Of a stretch of 64,000 bases of DNA, positions 1 to 8,200 are shown piece by piece (position 1 is the stretch's first letter; every line of letters begins with the position of its first letter). Location: contig NZ_JPRD01000028.1 in NCBI RefSeq assembly GCF_000817815.1, forward strand, positions 62,307-126,306, in the 5' to 3' direction. This DNA comes from Vibrio owensii CAIM 1854 = LMG 25443. Lineage in GTDB: Bacteria; Pseudomonadota; Gammaproteobacteria; Enterobacterales; Vibrionaceae. Under the pieces are notes generated by a model. That model had not been told where the DNA came from and ran no database searches. It saw only the letters and a list, made by a program, of their open reading frames with translations. Both the position numbers and the translations under genes were made by a program.

Positions 1-557
1 AGCAGAACAAAAAGCTACGTGAAGAGCAGCAACGTTTAGCAACAGAGCGAGATAGCTTACCGCCAGTGGCGCAAGGCTCGGTGATTGGCCTGATCGACAG
101 CTTAGCGAAAGCATTTGGAACGACTTCTTCTCAAGCGCAGTTGGGCTTGGTGGTGTTCTTATCTATCTTGTTAGATTTCTTTGCTGCTTTCTTTGTGGGT
201 TTGATTGGTGAAGAGAATCGCTTCCGCCATTTCTTCCGTCGTAACGATGGTATAACGCTCGCAAACGTCCGAGATATTGAGCCAGAGCCGGCGGGGTACC
301 TGCCTCACATCAAAGAGGAAACTGAGCCTGAAGCGCAACAAGAGCTTGAACCAGAAGAGCCAAAAACGTTATTAGAGCAGGTGAGTGATGCGTTAAAAGG
401 TCACCAAATTACTTGCACCAAAAAAGCAGTGGCGAAGCAGTTCAGGCTCTCGGCAGAAGAAGTCGACAAAGTGTTTGAAGAACTGGCCGAACTTGGTTTA
501 GTCGGTAAGAAAGCCAACCACCATTACCACTGGATTGGTCAGGCCGAAGCGGCTTAA
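1..557 (+). CDS. Membrane protein with winged-helix-like C-terminus, 5' truncated
   Basis: The reading frame is open from the window edge (first full codon at base 3), so the N-terminus is missing. The visible part begins with a charged, glutamine-rich stretch that looks like the end of a coiled coil. A hydrophobic segment follows (LGLVVFLSILLDFFAAFFVG), probably a membrane helix, then an acidic linker. The last ~65 residues resemble a small winged-helix fold (AVAKQFRLSAEEVDKVFEEL, then a hydrophobic-basic end). A GTG at 66 could give a 163-residue protein, but the open upstream frame makes a longer gene much more likely. I do not recognise the family. A strong terminator follows directly. 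Confidence 0.7.
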   Translation, partial: QNKKLREEQQRLATERDSLPPVAQGSVIGLIDSLAKAFGTTSSQAQLGLVVFLSILLDFFAAFFVGLIGEENRFRHFFRRNDGITLANVRDIEPEPAGYLPHIKEETEPEAQQELEPEEPKTLLEQVSDALKGHQITCTKKAVAKQFRLSAEEVDKVFEELAELGLVGKKANHHYHWIGQAEAA

Positions 558-570
558 GCATCGCGAACGA

Positions 571-608
571 AAAACAAAAGAGCGTCCACATGGACGCTCT
601 TTTTATTC
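571..608. terminator. Bidirectional intrinsic terminator
   Basis: The arms AGAGCGTCC and GGACGCTCT (579-600) form a near-perfect hairpin. A T-run follows on the + strand and an A-run precedes it, so it can end the truncated gene on the left and the minus-strand gene at 673-969. Confidence 0.85.
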
Positions 609-672
609 GATTACTTTATACCTATATTCACTTCAAACCAATAGACACAAATCGATTCACATCAGGCTGAGA

Positions 673-969
673 TTAATCTGTGATGATCTTCTTGGTCGAG
701 TTTTTAATTGGTTTTTTTTCTTTCTCTGGCATGGCCGCATCAACGGCTTTCCCAGCAAGCCCCTCATCCGGTAGCGCTTCTTTACCAGCTTCTACCGTCG
801 TGTCTTTTAAGGCTTCTTTTGGTGTGCATCGACCACCGACACCCACAACCGCTTTAGTGGCTGTTGCTTTAGCTGCTTTTTCTGCATCACAGTCTGGGTC
901 CAAAACACCTGCGTGCGCAGAGGTTGCGCCGAATAGGAGAAGAAGTAGGGCAAGGTTACGTTTGTTCAT
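673..969 (-). CDS. Small exported protein of unknown function
   Basis: This 98-residue protein starts with a clear Sec signal peptide (MNKRNLALLLLLFGATSAHA, cleavage after AHA). The mature part of about 78 residues is rich in Ala, Lys, Glu and Asp and has two cysteines (DPDCDAEK and GRCTPKE) that could form a disulfide. The C-terminus is very lysine-rich. I recognise no family. An ORF on the opposite strand over the same bases (680-991) lacks a signal peptide and looks like a shadow. It shares the bidirectional terminator at ~580 with the gene on its left. The signal peptide makes it likely to be a real gene. Confidence 0.65.
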   Translation of the reverse strand: MNKRNLALLLLLFGATSAHAGVLDPDCDAEKAAKATATKAVVGVGGRCTPKEALKDTTVEAGKEALPDEGLAGKAVDAAMPEKEKKPIKNSTKKIITD

Positions 970-1030
970 TACAGTTACCGTCTTCGTGTAAACATGAATT
1001 AAGTGTAACTGAGTGATGTGAGTTTGCAGG

Positions 1031-1059
1031 AAAAGAAAAGTGCCGCCGAAGCAACACTT
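1031..1059 (-). terminator. Intrinsic terminator of the small DUF5666-type gene
   Basis: Read on the minus strand, AAGTGTTGC-TTCG-GCGGCACTT forms a 9-bp stem with two G-U pairs closed by a UUCG loop. A T-rich tract follows (A-rich at 1031-1039 on the + strand). Confidence 0.7.
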
Positions 1060-1086
1060 GCGAGTTTCTGTTGTAATTTCGGAACT

Positions 1087-1422
1087 TTAGTCGTTCGCGA
1101 GTTCAATTTCTCTTGCGATATTTTGATCGTTAATTACTACGCCATCGACTTCGATCGTCGCACCATCTAATTGTGCTTCTTGCACGCCATTGAGCTGGGT
1201 ATTGGTATCAATCACCACCGTTTTGGTTTGGAATTCGGGCCCATGATCGTTTTGGCAGGCCAGCACGAAAGTTCGGGAGTTTGCGTCGTAACTGTTTACT
1301 AAGCCTGTGCACTCAAAAGACTCCAATCGCTCTGGTGTGTTGTCGCTGTTTGTCGCCGCGAAACTGCTTGCTGAAGCACAAGCACCGAAAAGCATAATTA
1401 GAGGCAGTGTCATTTTACGCAT
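1087..1422 (-). CDS. Small exported DUF5666-like (OB-fold) protein
   Basis: The frame is open to 1503, but the start at 1422 (MRKMTLPLIMLFGACASASS) gives a proper signal peptide, so I chose it (111 residues). The mature protein is a single domain ending VEVDGVVINDQNIAREIEL. It closely matches the last domain of the neighbouring 419-residue lipoprotein, which ends VEVEGIIINGQNIAREVEL. Both have the pattern of a short exported beta-barrel (DUF5666-like) with a conserved Cys pair (FECTGLV and VLACQND). It therefore looks like a free-standing copy of the lipoprotein's terminal repeat. The large gene's terminator lies between the two, so this gene probably has its own promoter. Function unknown. 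Confidence 0.75.
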   Translation of the reverse strand: MRKMTLPLIMLFGACASASSFAATNSDNTPERLESFECTGLVNSYDANSRTFVLACQNDHGPEFQTKTVVIDTNTQLNGVQEAQLDGATIEVDGVVINDQNIAREIELAND

Positions 1423-1490
1423 TATTAATCCCTCATTTGGTTGTACGTATTTAAAAAGGATAATAGAGATAGCATCAATGCGTACAAACG

Positions 1491-1517
1491 AAAAAAGCAC
1501 CACGCGGGTGGTGCTTT
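1491..1517 (-). terminator. Intrinsic terminator of the DUF5666 lipoprotein gene
   Basis: A 10-bp perfect stem (AAAGCACCAC with GTGGTGCTTT) and a 4-base loop, followed on the minus strand by a T6 run. Confidence 0.85.
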
Positions 1518-1531
1518 GATCGGGATAAATA

Positions 1532-2791
1532 CTAGTCGTCGAGCTCTACTTCGCGAGCAATGTTTTGACCATTAATGATAATACCTTCAACTTCAACTGG
1601 AGTGCCGTTGATGTTCTTCTTATCAATATGCTCGAATCGAGTTTGTGTATCGACGATAACTTCATTGTTTGCAATCATTTGTTCTGAATCATTTTCACAG
1701 CGAGAGACTTTAAAAGATACGAGCTCGTTGGTTTTTTCGTTGAAAATAGCGTTAGAAACGCGGCCGCCACACTCAAATTCTTTGCCTTTCCAGTTACCTT
1801 GGTTGTCATCCCAATCAGGTTGGTCAAATTCAACGATAGACGCAATACGTTGACCTGATACGTTTTTAGAAGTCACCTCAACTTCAACACCTTGTTTTAG
1901 GTTTGTTTTCAGGCTTGAATCACAGCTGTAACTGTCATCTAAGCGGTAACATGTTGATGAATCAGTAGCGAATGAGCCACGGTAGTTTAGAGTGAAACTT
2001 GGCATACTTGTATGCAAGTCCTCAACTGAAGTGATAATACCCTCGATATCGCTGTCATCAAATGCATTATCGATGTCATAACTGTCTAGCTCAATTTCTG
2101 TCGCAGCAAAGTGATCCCCTGCGTTATGGCCTTCAACTTCTACCCATTGGCCAACCTTTAAACCATCCATTGGTAGACGTGCGTTACCGTAATTAACATG
2201 AATATCTGAACCTAAGACAAACATTTCTTCGTTAGTGTTGATACTCGCAATTCGACCTTCAATTTCGTAGTGATCTTTTAGAAACGGATACTCATCGTCT
2301 ACATCTATCACAACAACAGAAAGGACCTTATAACCTGCGTCCGCTGTTGGTAGAGAAGACACAAATACCCAATCACCAACGCCGATATCACTTGGTAGAT
2401 CTGCATACTTAAGAGTTATACCATTTACAGCAAATGAAGTGCCGTTGCGGTAAGTAACAAGACCTGCCATTGTTGGCTCTAGTGTCACAGTTGCTGAGCT
2501 TGCTTTTTGTGCCGTATTCACTTGAACCATCATATTGGTCATATTTGGTGTGAAAGTGAAGTTTGGTAGAGTCGTGTTATTGAACTTCACACTTTCAACG
2601 GTGAATGGACGACCGTTCACCGTAATTTTGTTTCCGTTAACCTTTTCAATAGAACCCGTAACTGATGCAATCGATGGCTCTGTTACTGGTGGAGTTACAG
2701 AACCACCAGTGTTGTCGCCACCGCCGTCACCAGACCCGCCACAACCAGATAATGCCAAACCCACTGCCGCTACAAGCGCTAATTTTTTCAT
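1532..2791 (-). CDS. DUF5666-type repeat lipoprotein
   Basis: A 419-residue lipoprotein. The signal peptide ends in the lipobox LSGC (Cys17), followed by a Gly/Asp/Ser-rich linker. The rest reads as about five OB-fold-like beta repeats. Each has a glycine turn, a 'V-G-D/Q-W-V' or 'G-V-E-V-E-V' strand and a closing 'I-E' strand, for example GLKVGQWVEVEGHN and NLKQGVEVEVTSKN. The last repeat (about residues 338-419) has a Cys pair and is duplicated as the separate gene at 1087-1422. With Gly at +3 of the lipobox, outer-membrane sorting is likely. It is divergent from an OmpR-type regulator and kinase, and its promoter carries the paired half-sites described at 2835-2868. It is therefore a likely target of that regulator. 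Binding function unknown. Confidence 0.85.
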   Translation of the reverse strand: MKKLALVAAVGLALSGCGGSGDGGGDNTGGSVTPPVTEPSIASVTGSIEKVNGNKITVNGRPFTVESVKFNNTTLPNFTFTPNMTNMMVQVNTAQKASSATVTLEPTMAGLVTYRNGTSFAVNGITLKYADLPSDIGVGDWVFVSSLPTADAGYKVLSVVVIDVDDEYPFLKDHYEIEGRIASINTNEEMFVLGSDIHVNYGNARLPMDGLKVGQWVEVEGHNAGDHFAATEIELDSYDIDNAFDDSDIEGIITSVEDLHTSMPSFTLNYRGSFATDSSTCYRLDDSYSCDSSLKTNLKQGVEVEVTSKNVSGQRIASIVEFDQPDWDDNQGNWKGKEFECGGRVSNAIFNEKTNELVSFKVSRCENDSEQMIANNEVIVDTQTRFEHIDKKNINGTPVEVEGIIINGQNIAREVELDD

Positions 2792-2834
2792 GATATCGAC
2801 CTATTTTTGAAAGCTTATTTATGAATTTGGTTGT

Positions 2835-2868
2835 ATCTTATGACGCGTATCGTGAAGTGATCGTGAAG
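2835..2868 (-). promoter_or_regulatory. Promoter with paired half-sites upstream of the DUF5666 lipoprotein
   Basis: Read on the minus strand: CTTCAC (2868-2863), CTTCAC (2857-2852), exactly 11 bases, then TAAGAT (2840-2835) as the -10 box. Half-sites one helical turn apart that replace a -35 box are typical of OmpR/PhoB-family activation. The same spacing recurs at 34.9, 35.6 and 41.4 kb. The predicted transcript start is near 2828, giving a leader of roughly 37 bases. Confidence 0.55.
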
Positions 2869-2880
2869 AAACGTGAGCCT

Positions 2881-3549
2881 ATGAAAATATTAATTGTCGA
2901 CGATAATCACAATGTTTCAGAAACCATTGCCGATTATCTAGAACTCGAAGGAATGACCATTGATTGCGCTTACCACGGAGAGGCTGCGCTAAATTTAATT
3001 CAAGAAAATCATTACGATGTCATCATCATGGACATCATGATGCCAAAACTCGATGGCATCAGTACGGTTGAGAAACTACGCCAAGAACTTCTTTGTGGTA
3101 CCCCAATTTTGTTCTTAACCGCCAAAGATACCTTAGATGACAAAGTGGCTGCCTTTAACGCGGGTGGCGATGATTATCTGATGAAGCCTTTTGCCATGCA
3201 GGAGCTGAGCTTGAGAGTTCATGCTCTGGCCAATCGAGGCCCAAGACAAGACATTGGTACATTGAAGTTTGCCGACATTAGTTTGGATGCTCGCACTGAT
3301 GAAGTGACGCGCATGGGCAAACACATCAAGCTGAGTCGTATTCAAACCAAAATTCTCAAGTTGCTATTGAAGCGTGCACCGTCTGCGGTTTCTCGTACTG
3401 AGGTTATTGAGAACGTGTGGGGCGATGAACCGCCGGGCAGTGATGCATTAAGAAGCCACATTTATGGTTTAAGAACGGCACTCGATAAGGGCTTTGATGA
3501 TTCCAGATTAGAGACGATTCATGGACAAGGCTACCGACTCAAAGCATAA
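2881..3549 (+). CDS. OmpR-family response regulator
   Basis: The start at 2881 (MKILIVDDN) puts the receiver domain at the N-terminus; an in-frame ATG at 2821 would add 20 unconserved residues that overlap the divergent promoter. The receiver domain has the acidic pair (DD, 7-8), phospho-acceptor Asp51 in IIMDIMMPK, and the conserved Lys in YLMKPF. The C-terminal half is a winged-helix effector domain with RSHIYGLRTALDKGF and a closing GYRLKA hairpin. It overlaps the downstream kinase by 29 bases. It is a close paralog of the two regulators at 38.1 and 40.7 kb, sharing VWGDE-P-S-L and H-LR-AL/VD motifs. It probably controls the divergent DUF5666 gene. Confidence 0.9.
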   Translation: MKILIVDDNHNVSETIADYLELEGMTIDCAYHGEAALNLIQENHYDVIIMDIMMPKLDGISTVEKLRQELLCGTPILFLTAKDTLDDKVAAFNAGGDDYLMKPFAMQELSLRVHALANRGPRQDIGTLKFADISLDARTDEVTRMGKHIKLSRIQTKILKLLLKRAPSAVSRTEVIENVWGDEPPGSDALRSHIYGLRTALDKGFDDSRLETIHGQGYRLKA

Positions 3550-4762
3550 AGAATACCCGAGTATCTATCGCAAGATTCGCTGGGGTTTTGGCTTGATGAC
3601 CTTTGCGATGTTCACCTTATTTTGGTCGTTGATCTACGTTGCTGAGAATAAACTCGAAGTATTGAGCTTGCACCACTGGCTTGATACCGAAGTGGCACTT
3701 TACAAAGAAAACTACCAACAGATGGGGTGGGATGCGCCATTGCCAAATGTGATGGAGTTTGACTCGTATTGGAGCGAAGCGCCAACGCCAGATTGGTTGT
3801 TGTCGTTCAAGTTTCCTGGCTTCTACGAATACTTATTAGGTGAAGAAGATAAGCACTTCGTGGTGTTCGAGCATCCGTCTGGAAAAGGGCTAATGTACAT
3901 CGTCTTCCAAGATGATTCCGATGACTACTTGGACGAATACGAAAGCTCGCTGCATCAATTTACTTTCTTCTTGGGTGGCTTGTTCTCCATCATCATGGTC
4001 GGCTATGGCGTTTACATGGTGCGTATTCTGTCTCGACCGTTAGCGAAGATCGAAGACAAGATTGGCAGAATGCCGCCGGATCAACCAACGTTTGAGGTTG
4101 ATACCAAGTTCAGCGAAACACGCCATATCGAACAGACGCTATTAGACAGCAAGAACGAGATCGCAGGCTACTTCAAACGAGAACAAGAGTTCAGCCGCTT
4201 TGCGTCACACGAGCTACGCACGCCAATCATGGTGATCAAAGGGTCTACCGACATTCTGAGCCGTGTTCCAGAGCAACTGCCTATCGCACAAAAGGCAATT
4301 ACGCGTATGCAGTCGGCTTGTGAAGAGATGCGAGTGTTAACGGAGGCCTTTTTGCTATTGGGTAAAGAGAAGGTAGAACTACAACATTACGCGGATCATG
4401 CGCTATTGCGTTGCTTGAACCAGCAGCTCGACGAACTCGCGCCGTTATTTGCCAAGCAAGGGGCGGAGTACAAGTTGGAAGAGACCAACAGTGGTATGGT
4501 GCATGCACCGGAAAGCTTCGTAACGATTGTCATCAATAATCTGATAAAAAACGCTTTCAGCTACAGTGTGGGTGATATAGAAATTGCTCTCAATGAGACA
4601 CAGCTTATTATTGTGAATCGCCACGATGGCAACGAAACCTACAACGCTGGCTATGGATGTGGCTTGGTGATTGTTGAGCGCATCTGTGAGCGAATGAGTT
4701 GGCCATTTGAACTGGATGATGATGGCGTCAGGTTTACTGCAAAAATCGATTTTCGCTCCTAA
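3521..4762 (+). CDS. Sensor histidine kinase, partner of the upstream regulator
   Basis: 413 residues. TM1 lies at about 22-41, a periplasmic sensor region of ~105 residues follows, TM2 is at about 148-168, then a HAMP-like linker. The H-box is FSRFASHELRTP with His230 as phospho-acceptor. The N-box is NNLIKNAFSY and the G-box GYGCGLVIVERI. The catalytic domain is short: no clear DxGxG box precedes GYGCGLV, as in the related kinase at 38.8 kb (TGFGLGLLII). The start overlaps the regulator's end by 29 bases, so the two are translationally coupled. The sensor region is rich in aromatic and acidic residues; the ligand is unknown. A terminator follows the stop codon. Confidence 0.9.
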   Translation: MDKATDSKHKEYPSIYRKIRWGFGLMTFAMFTLFWSLIYVAENKLEVLSLHHWLDTEVALYKENYQQMGWDAPLPNVMEFDSYWSEAPTPDWLLSFKFPGFYEYLLGEEDKHFVVFEHPSGKGLMYIVFQDDSDDYLDEYESSLHQFTFFLGGLFSIIMVGYGVYMVRILSRPLAKIEDKIGRMPPDQPTFEVDTKFSETRHIEQTLLDSKNEIAGYFKREQEFSRFASHELRTPIMVIKGSTDILSRVPEQLPIAQKAITRMQSACEEMRVLTEAFLLLGKEKVELQHYADHALLRCLNQQLDELAPLFAKQGAEYKLEETNSGMVHAPESFVTIVINNLIKNAFSYSVGDIEIALNETQLIIVNRHDGNETYNAGYGCGLVIVERICERMSWPFELDDDGVRFTAKIDFRS

Positions 4763-4780
4763 ACGTGCGCAAATAATTTA

Positions 4781-4808
4781 AAGCCAGAGAACGTACTCTG
4801 GCTTTTTT
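4781..4808 (+). terminator. Intrinsic terminator after the regulator/kinase operon
   Basis: Arms AAGCCAGAG and CTCTGGCTT with a 6-base loop and a T-run. A fairly A/T-rich 5' flank also gives weak activity on the other strand. Confidence 0.9.
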
Positions 4809-4890
4809 GTATCTAACTGCCAGTGAAACAAGAAAAAAATTCGATATCGATTAGACTCAAAAGAGTCAAAGTGAATTGCAAGGAGTGGCT

Positions 4891-5820
4891 ATGCTCTCGT
4901 ATCAGGTCAATCGAAGTATCGAAATTGAAAAGACACAAAGTGACATCATCGAGTACTTGAAAGACTTTACTCATTGGCCAGAGTGGTCGCCGTGGATCAT
5001 TATGGAGCCAGAATGCGAACTCACCTACAGTGATGAACAAGGTGTGGTTGGTTCTGGGTATCAGTGGAATGGTCATCGTATCGGGACAGGGGCGATGGTA
5101 CTTGAGAGCACGCAAGAACACCGCCTAGATATGGAACTTCACTTCTTTAGACCATTCAAAAGTCACGCAAAAGTGACGTTTTTAGTGACGCCGTCACAGA
5201 ATGGCTGCACGGTTGAATGGTTGATGCAATCGCGAGTTCCTTGGTTTTTGTTCTTCTTGAAAAGCATGTTTAAGTCAATGATTGGGATGGATTATGACCG
5301 CGGACTTCGCATGCTGAAAAGTCAGATGGAAACGGGCCAAGTGCTGTCTCAGCTTACCGACGTCGGTTCCCGCAAACAAAATGAAATTAACTACATTGGC
5401 TTAATGGGGGCCGGAACCATTCCAGAATTGGGGACCGTCATGCAAGATCATGTGGCGCGATTGTACGAGATGGCAGAGCGAGAAAGCTTACCAGTGACAG
5501 GGGAGTTATTCTGTTACTACCTTTCTATGGACATGAAGCAAGGTTACTTCGAATTCATCACTTGCTTGCCAGTGAAAGCAGGCGTCGCAGCTACTGGCGA
5601 TTTTGTGGCTGGGACGATCCCTGAGTGTGAAACTTATGTGGTTGAACACAAAGGTGAGTACTGGTTCTTAGGGAATGCTTGGTCGTTTGTCATGAATCTT
5701 ACTCGACAAAACGGCATCAAAGTCAAAACCAAGCCATTGGGTATCGAGCGTTACCTGAACAATCCAAATGAAACCGAAAAAGCAGATTTGTTGACGGAAG
5801 TGATTGTCTTCAAGAAATGA
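4891..5820 (+). CDS. SRPBCC-type domain fused to GyrI-like (AraC effector-binding) domain
   Basis: The start at 4891 has an AAGGAG site 6 bases upstream; the frame is open to a TTG at 4876 but that overlaps the Shine-Dalgarno. The N-terminal ~150 residues look like a START/polyketide-cyclase fold (FTHWPEWSPW near the start, then the characteristic MELHFFRPF and AKVTFLVTP strands). The C-terminal ~150 residues look like a GyrI/effector-binding domain (FCYYLSMDMKQGYFEFITCLPV). Both folds bind hydrophobic small molecules, and there is no DNA-binding region, so this may be a stand-alone ligand binder. It is monocistronic by position. Exact role unknown. Confidence 0.8.
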   Translation: MLSYQVNRSIEIEKTQSDIIEYLKDFTHWPEWSPWIIMEPECELTYSDEQGVVGSGYQWNGHRIGTGAMVLESTQEHRLDMELHFFRPFKSHAKVTFLVTPSQNGCTVEWLMQSRVPWFLFFLKSMFKSMIGMDYDRGLRMLKSQMETGQVLSQLTDVGSRKQNEINYIGLMGAGTIPELGTVMQDHVARLYEMAERESLPVTGELFCYYLSMDMKQGYFEFITCLPVKAGVAATGDFVAGTIPECETYVVEHKGEYWFLGNAWSFVMNLTRQNGIKVKTKPLGIERYLNNPNETEKADLLTEVIVFKK

Positions 5821-5952
5821 TGTGCGTTGTAAAACTATGAAGCAACGCCATGTTTCATCTCAACTGCATGATAGTATTCGTTTATAAATTAGAACGATAC
5901 ACAAGTTGATGCGTGCCCTTGTTGCACCATCGTATTATGTCATGGATGAGAT

Positions 5953-7245
5953 ATGAAGCTTAAATACCCCCTAATTACTGCCTGCCTTTTTGCCACGAAT
6001 ACCTTTGCAGATGATGCACCAAAGAACATTATATTTATGATCGGTGATGGCATGGGCCCCGCGTTTACCACCGCTTATCGTTATTACCACGATGATCCAA
6101 AAACCGAAGAGATTGAACCGACTATCTTCGATTCCATTTTGGTTGGTATGGCGAAAACATACCCTGATGATGTCACTTATGTTACCGACAGTGCGGCAAG
6201 CGCAACGGCTCTTAGTACAGGTGTGAAAAGTTACAATGGTGCAATTGCGGTGGATACCGATAAGCAGCCAATCAAAACCATGTTAGAGATGGCAAAAGAA
6301 GAAGGGATGACGACAGGCTTAGTGGCAACGTCACAAATTAACCATGCGACCCCAGCAAGTTTTGCCGCGCACAATGAATCCCGCCGAAACTACGATGCCA
6401 TCGCCAATGACTACATCGACAACAAAGTGGATGACCAACTGCCAGTAGACTTACTGCTGGGTGGTGGTGTGCGCTATTTCGAGCGTGATGATCGTAACCT
6501 TGTTGATGAGTTCAAGCAGCAAGGCTATCAGTACATCACGGATTTCAAACAACTGCCTGCGCTGCAAACCTTACCTGCATTAGGTTTGTTTGCAGACAAG
6601 GCCTTTCCGTTTGCACTGGATGAAAATCCAACACGATTAGAACAGATGACCAATAAAGCCTTGTCACTACTGCAGCGTCAGGACAATGGTTTCTTTGTCA
6701 TGATTGAGGGGAGTCAGATTGACTGGTGTGGCCATGCGAATGATATTGCATGTGCAATGGCAGAGATGAGCGACTTTGCCAAGTCCGTAGAGTTAGCGAA
6801 AGCCTATGTGGATGGTCATCCCGATACTTTATTGGTGGTCACGGCCGATCACTCCACTGGCGGTTTAACGCTTGGCGCGAATGGACAGTATCAGTGGGAT
6901 ACTGAAGTGATCAAAGGCGTTCATAAAACCGCATGGCCTTTGGCGATGTCTCTTGCGCAGTCGAATGACATGATCGCGACATGGAATGAGTCTGTTGATT
7001 GGCCTTTGTCTAAAGAGCAAGGTAGAAAACTGGCTTATGCGAAATTGAGTGAGGAGCCGGCAAAAACGCTCTACAAGGAAGTAAAAGCCATCATCAACGA
7101 GAAGAGCTACACCGGCTGGACAACAAAGGGGCACACTGCGGTTGACGTTCAAGTGTTCGCTTATGGCAAAGGTTCTGAGCAGTTTGTTAGTTCACAAAAT
7201 AACACCGACATTGCCAAGAAGTTGATTTCATTCATCCAAGATTAA
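5953..7245 (+). CDS. phoA: Alkaline phosphatase, PhoA family
   Basis: 430 residues with a signal peptide (cleavage near NTFA-DDA, residue 19). The metal-binding and catalytic motifs of the alkaline phosphatase superfamily are present: IFMIGDGMGP (Asp32), the nucleophile motif VTDSAASATA (Ser80), EGSQIDWCGHAND, TADHSTGGL and TKGHTAVDV. It should hydrolyse phosphomonoesters in the periplasm to supply phosphate. It is shorter than E. coli PhoA (471 residues) and closer to the Vibrio/Bacillus-type enzymes. Only a very weak Pho-box-like sequence is upstream, so PhoB control is not established by sequence. Confidence 0.9.
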   Translation: MKLKYPLITACLFATNTFADDAPKNIIFMIGDGMGPAFTTAYRYYHDDPKTEEIEPTIFDSILVGMAKTYPDDVTYVTDSAASATALSTGVKSYNGAIAVDTDKQPIKTMLEMAKEEGMTTGLVATSQINHATPASFAAHNESRRNYDAIANDYIDNKVDDQLPVDLLLGGGVRYFERDDRNLVDEFKQQGYQYITDFKQLPALQTLPALGLFADKAFPFALDENPTRLEQMTNKALSLLQRQDNGFFVMIEGSQIDWCGHANDIACAMAEMSDFAKSVELAKAYVDGHPDTLLVVTADHSTGGLTLGANGQYQWDTEVIKGVHKTAWPLAMSLAQSNDMIATWNESVDWPLSKEQGRKLAYAKLSEEPAKTLYKEVKAIINEKSYTGWTTKGHTAVDVQVFAYGKGSEQFVSSQNNTDIAKKLISFIQD

Positions 7246-7370
7246 CAGGGTAGATTGTTACGTGAACTTGTCGCCTAGATCACCGTTTTATGGGTAATTT
7301 TGCATGACAAATAGAGCGAATTAGCATAGCTTGGTTTTTGTGCAACATGCAGTGCGGAATCTTTGATGTG

Positions 7371-7607
7371 ATGCGTATAGAGAATAAAGCAAACCCTTAT
7401 GTAACCAGTAGTCAGCTCGATTTGAAAAACGCCAGTCGTTATATGAATCTGGCGTTTAAAGCGAATCGAATTGATGTGAGTGCAGAGTTGAGTACCCAAA
7501 CTGGAAAGCCAACTATGGTGATCAAGAATGAGGATGGGGCGGTTGTGCGTCGTATTGATGGTCAAAAGATCATAAATAAAATGAACCACGTCGATACTTA
7601 CGTTTGA
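7371..7607 (+). CDS. Small FlaG-like protein (tentative)
   Basis: A 78-residue protein if started at the ATG at 7371; a longer frame from a TTG at 7338 is less likely. The C-terminal half (TGKPTMVIKNEDGAVVRRI) resembles the FlaG family pattern 'TGKxVVKVxDxxTGEVIRQIP', and the start has a charged then polar segment. It is not next to flagellar genes, so any flagellar role is doubtful. A 104-residue ORF covers it on the opposite strand, but that lacks recognisable features. A strong bidirectional terminator follows. The FlaG link is a weak resemblance only. Confidence 0.5.
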   Translation: MRIENKANPYVTSSQLDLKNASRYMNLAFKANRIDVSAELSTQTGKPTMVIKNEDGAVVRRIDGQKIINKMNHVDTYV

Positions 7608-7641
7608 TGTGACACTTCAAAGTGAAAATGAACCAAATAAA

Positions 7642-7673
7642 AATGCCTCAGCAATTGCCGAGGCATTATTTTT
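7642..7673. terminator. Bidirectional intrinsic terminator
   Basis: Arms AATGCCTC (7642-7649) and GAGGCATT (7660-7667) close a 10-base loop that holds a short GC-AATT-GC palindrome. T-rich flanks on both sides serve the converging genes 7371-7607 and 7742-8188. Confidence 0.9.
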
Positions 7674-7741
7674 ATCGCCCTATAACGCTAACTCAAGTGT
7701 TACGTCATAGTGCTCAGAGCCAACTTCTCTTTGCTAGAGAA

Positions 7742-8188
7742 TTATTGTGCACGGAATTTACCGCTGTTTAGTTCAATTTTAGACGCTTTTACGCGACTGT
7801 CAGCATTCAAGTAATCGCTGATACCAAGCAGGTCTTGGCCCTCAGACGCTTTGAATACCGCAGACTCACCTTGTGCAAATACAACGTCAAGCTTGAGTTC
7901 TTTAGCCACGGCTTTCGCATCCGCTGGATTTTTCACGGTAACGAAAATCAGGCCAGTGGCTTTTGATACGTTGCTAAACGCGTTCTTAAACACTTCATCG
8001 CCTGCATGCAGTTCTGCCGCTTCTGAAAGGTTATTGACAGAAAGTTTGCGGTAATCTTGGCCGTTAATCTCGACGGCATCTGATGCTACAAACAGCTCAG
8101 GTGCTGGTTGTTCTGCTAGTTGTTGCTCTGCATGGACAGCGGTTGCCATAGTCGAAAGAGCCAGAATAGAAAATGTCATAAATTTCAT
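7742..8188 (-). CDS. Probable external chaperone of the upstream subtilase (ORF2-like)
   Basis: 148 residues with a clear signal peptide (cut after AVHA, ~residue 20). It starts 12 bases after the protease stop codon, so the two form one operon. In Aeromonas sobria the serine protease ASP needs a small exported protein encoded just downstream (ORF2) for folding. Size, export and order here match that arrangement, and the C-terminal region (LNADSRVKASKIELNSGKF) is compatible with an ORF2-type tail. The mature part has a compact alpha/beta pattern with no cysteine. I infer the chaperone role mainly from context and resemblance. Alternative: an inhibitor propeptide supplied in trans. Confidence 0.7.
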   Translation of the reverse strand: MKFMTFSILALSTMATAVHAEQQLAEQPAPELFVASDAVEINGQDYRKLSVNNLSEAAELHAGDEVFKNAFSNVSKATGLIFVTVKNPADAKAVAKELKLDVVFAQGESAVFKASEGQDLLGISDYLNADSRVKASKIELNSGKFRAQ

Positions 8189-8200
8189 GTGAATGACTCC

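Noticed and set aside
535..774. 79-codon + strand ORF after the truncated gene
   Set aside because: It spans a strong terminator and lies antisense to the small exported protein.
5860..5890. Possible Pho box upstream of alkaline phosphatase
   Set aside because: TTTCAT and ACTGCAT lie 4 bases apart but match the CTGTCAT repeats poorly (about 5 and 3 of 7).
7275..7589. 104-codon minus-strand ORF opposite the FlaG-like gene
   Set aside because: No domain, signal peptide or ribosome site; histidine/threonine-rich composition typical of shadow frames.
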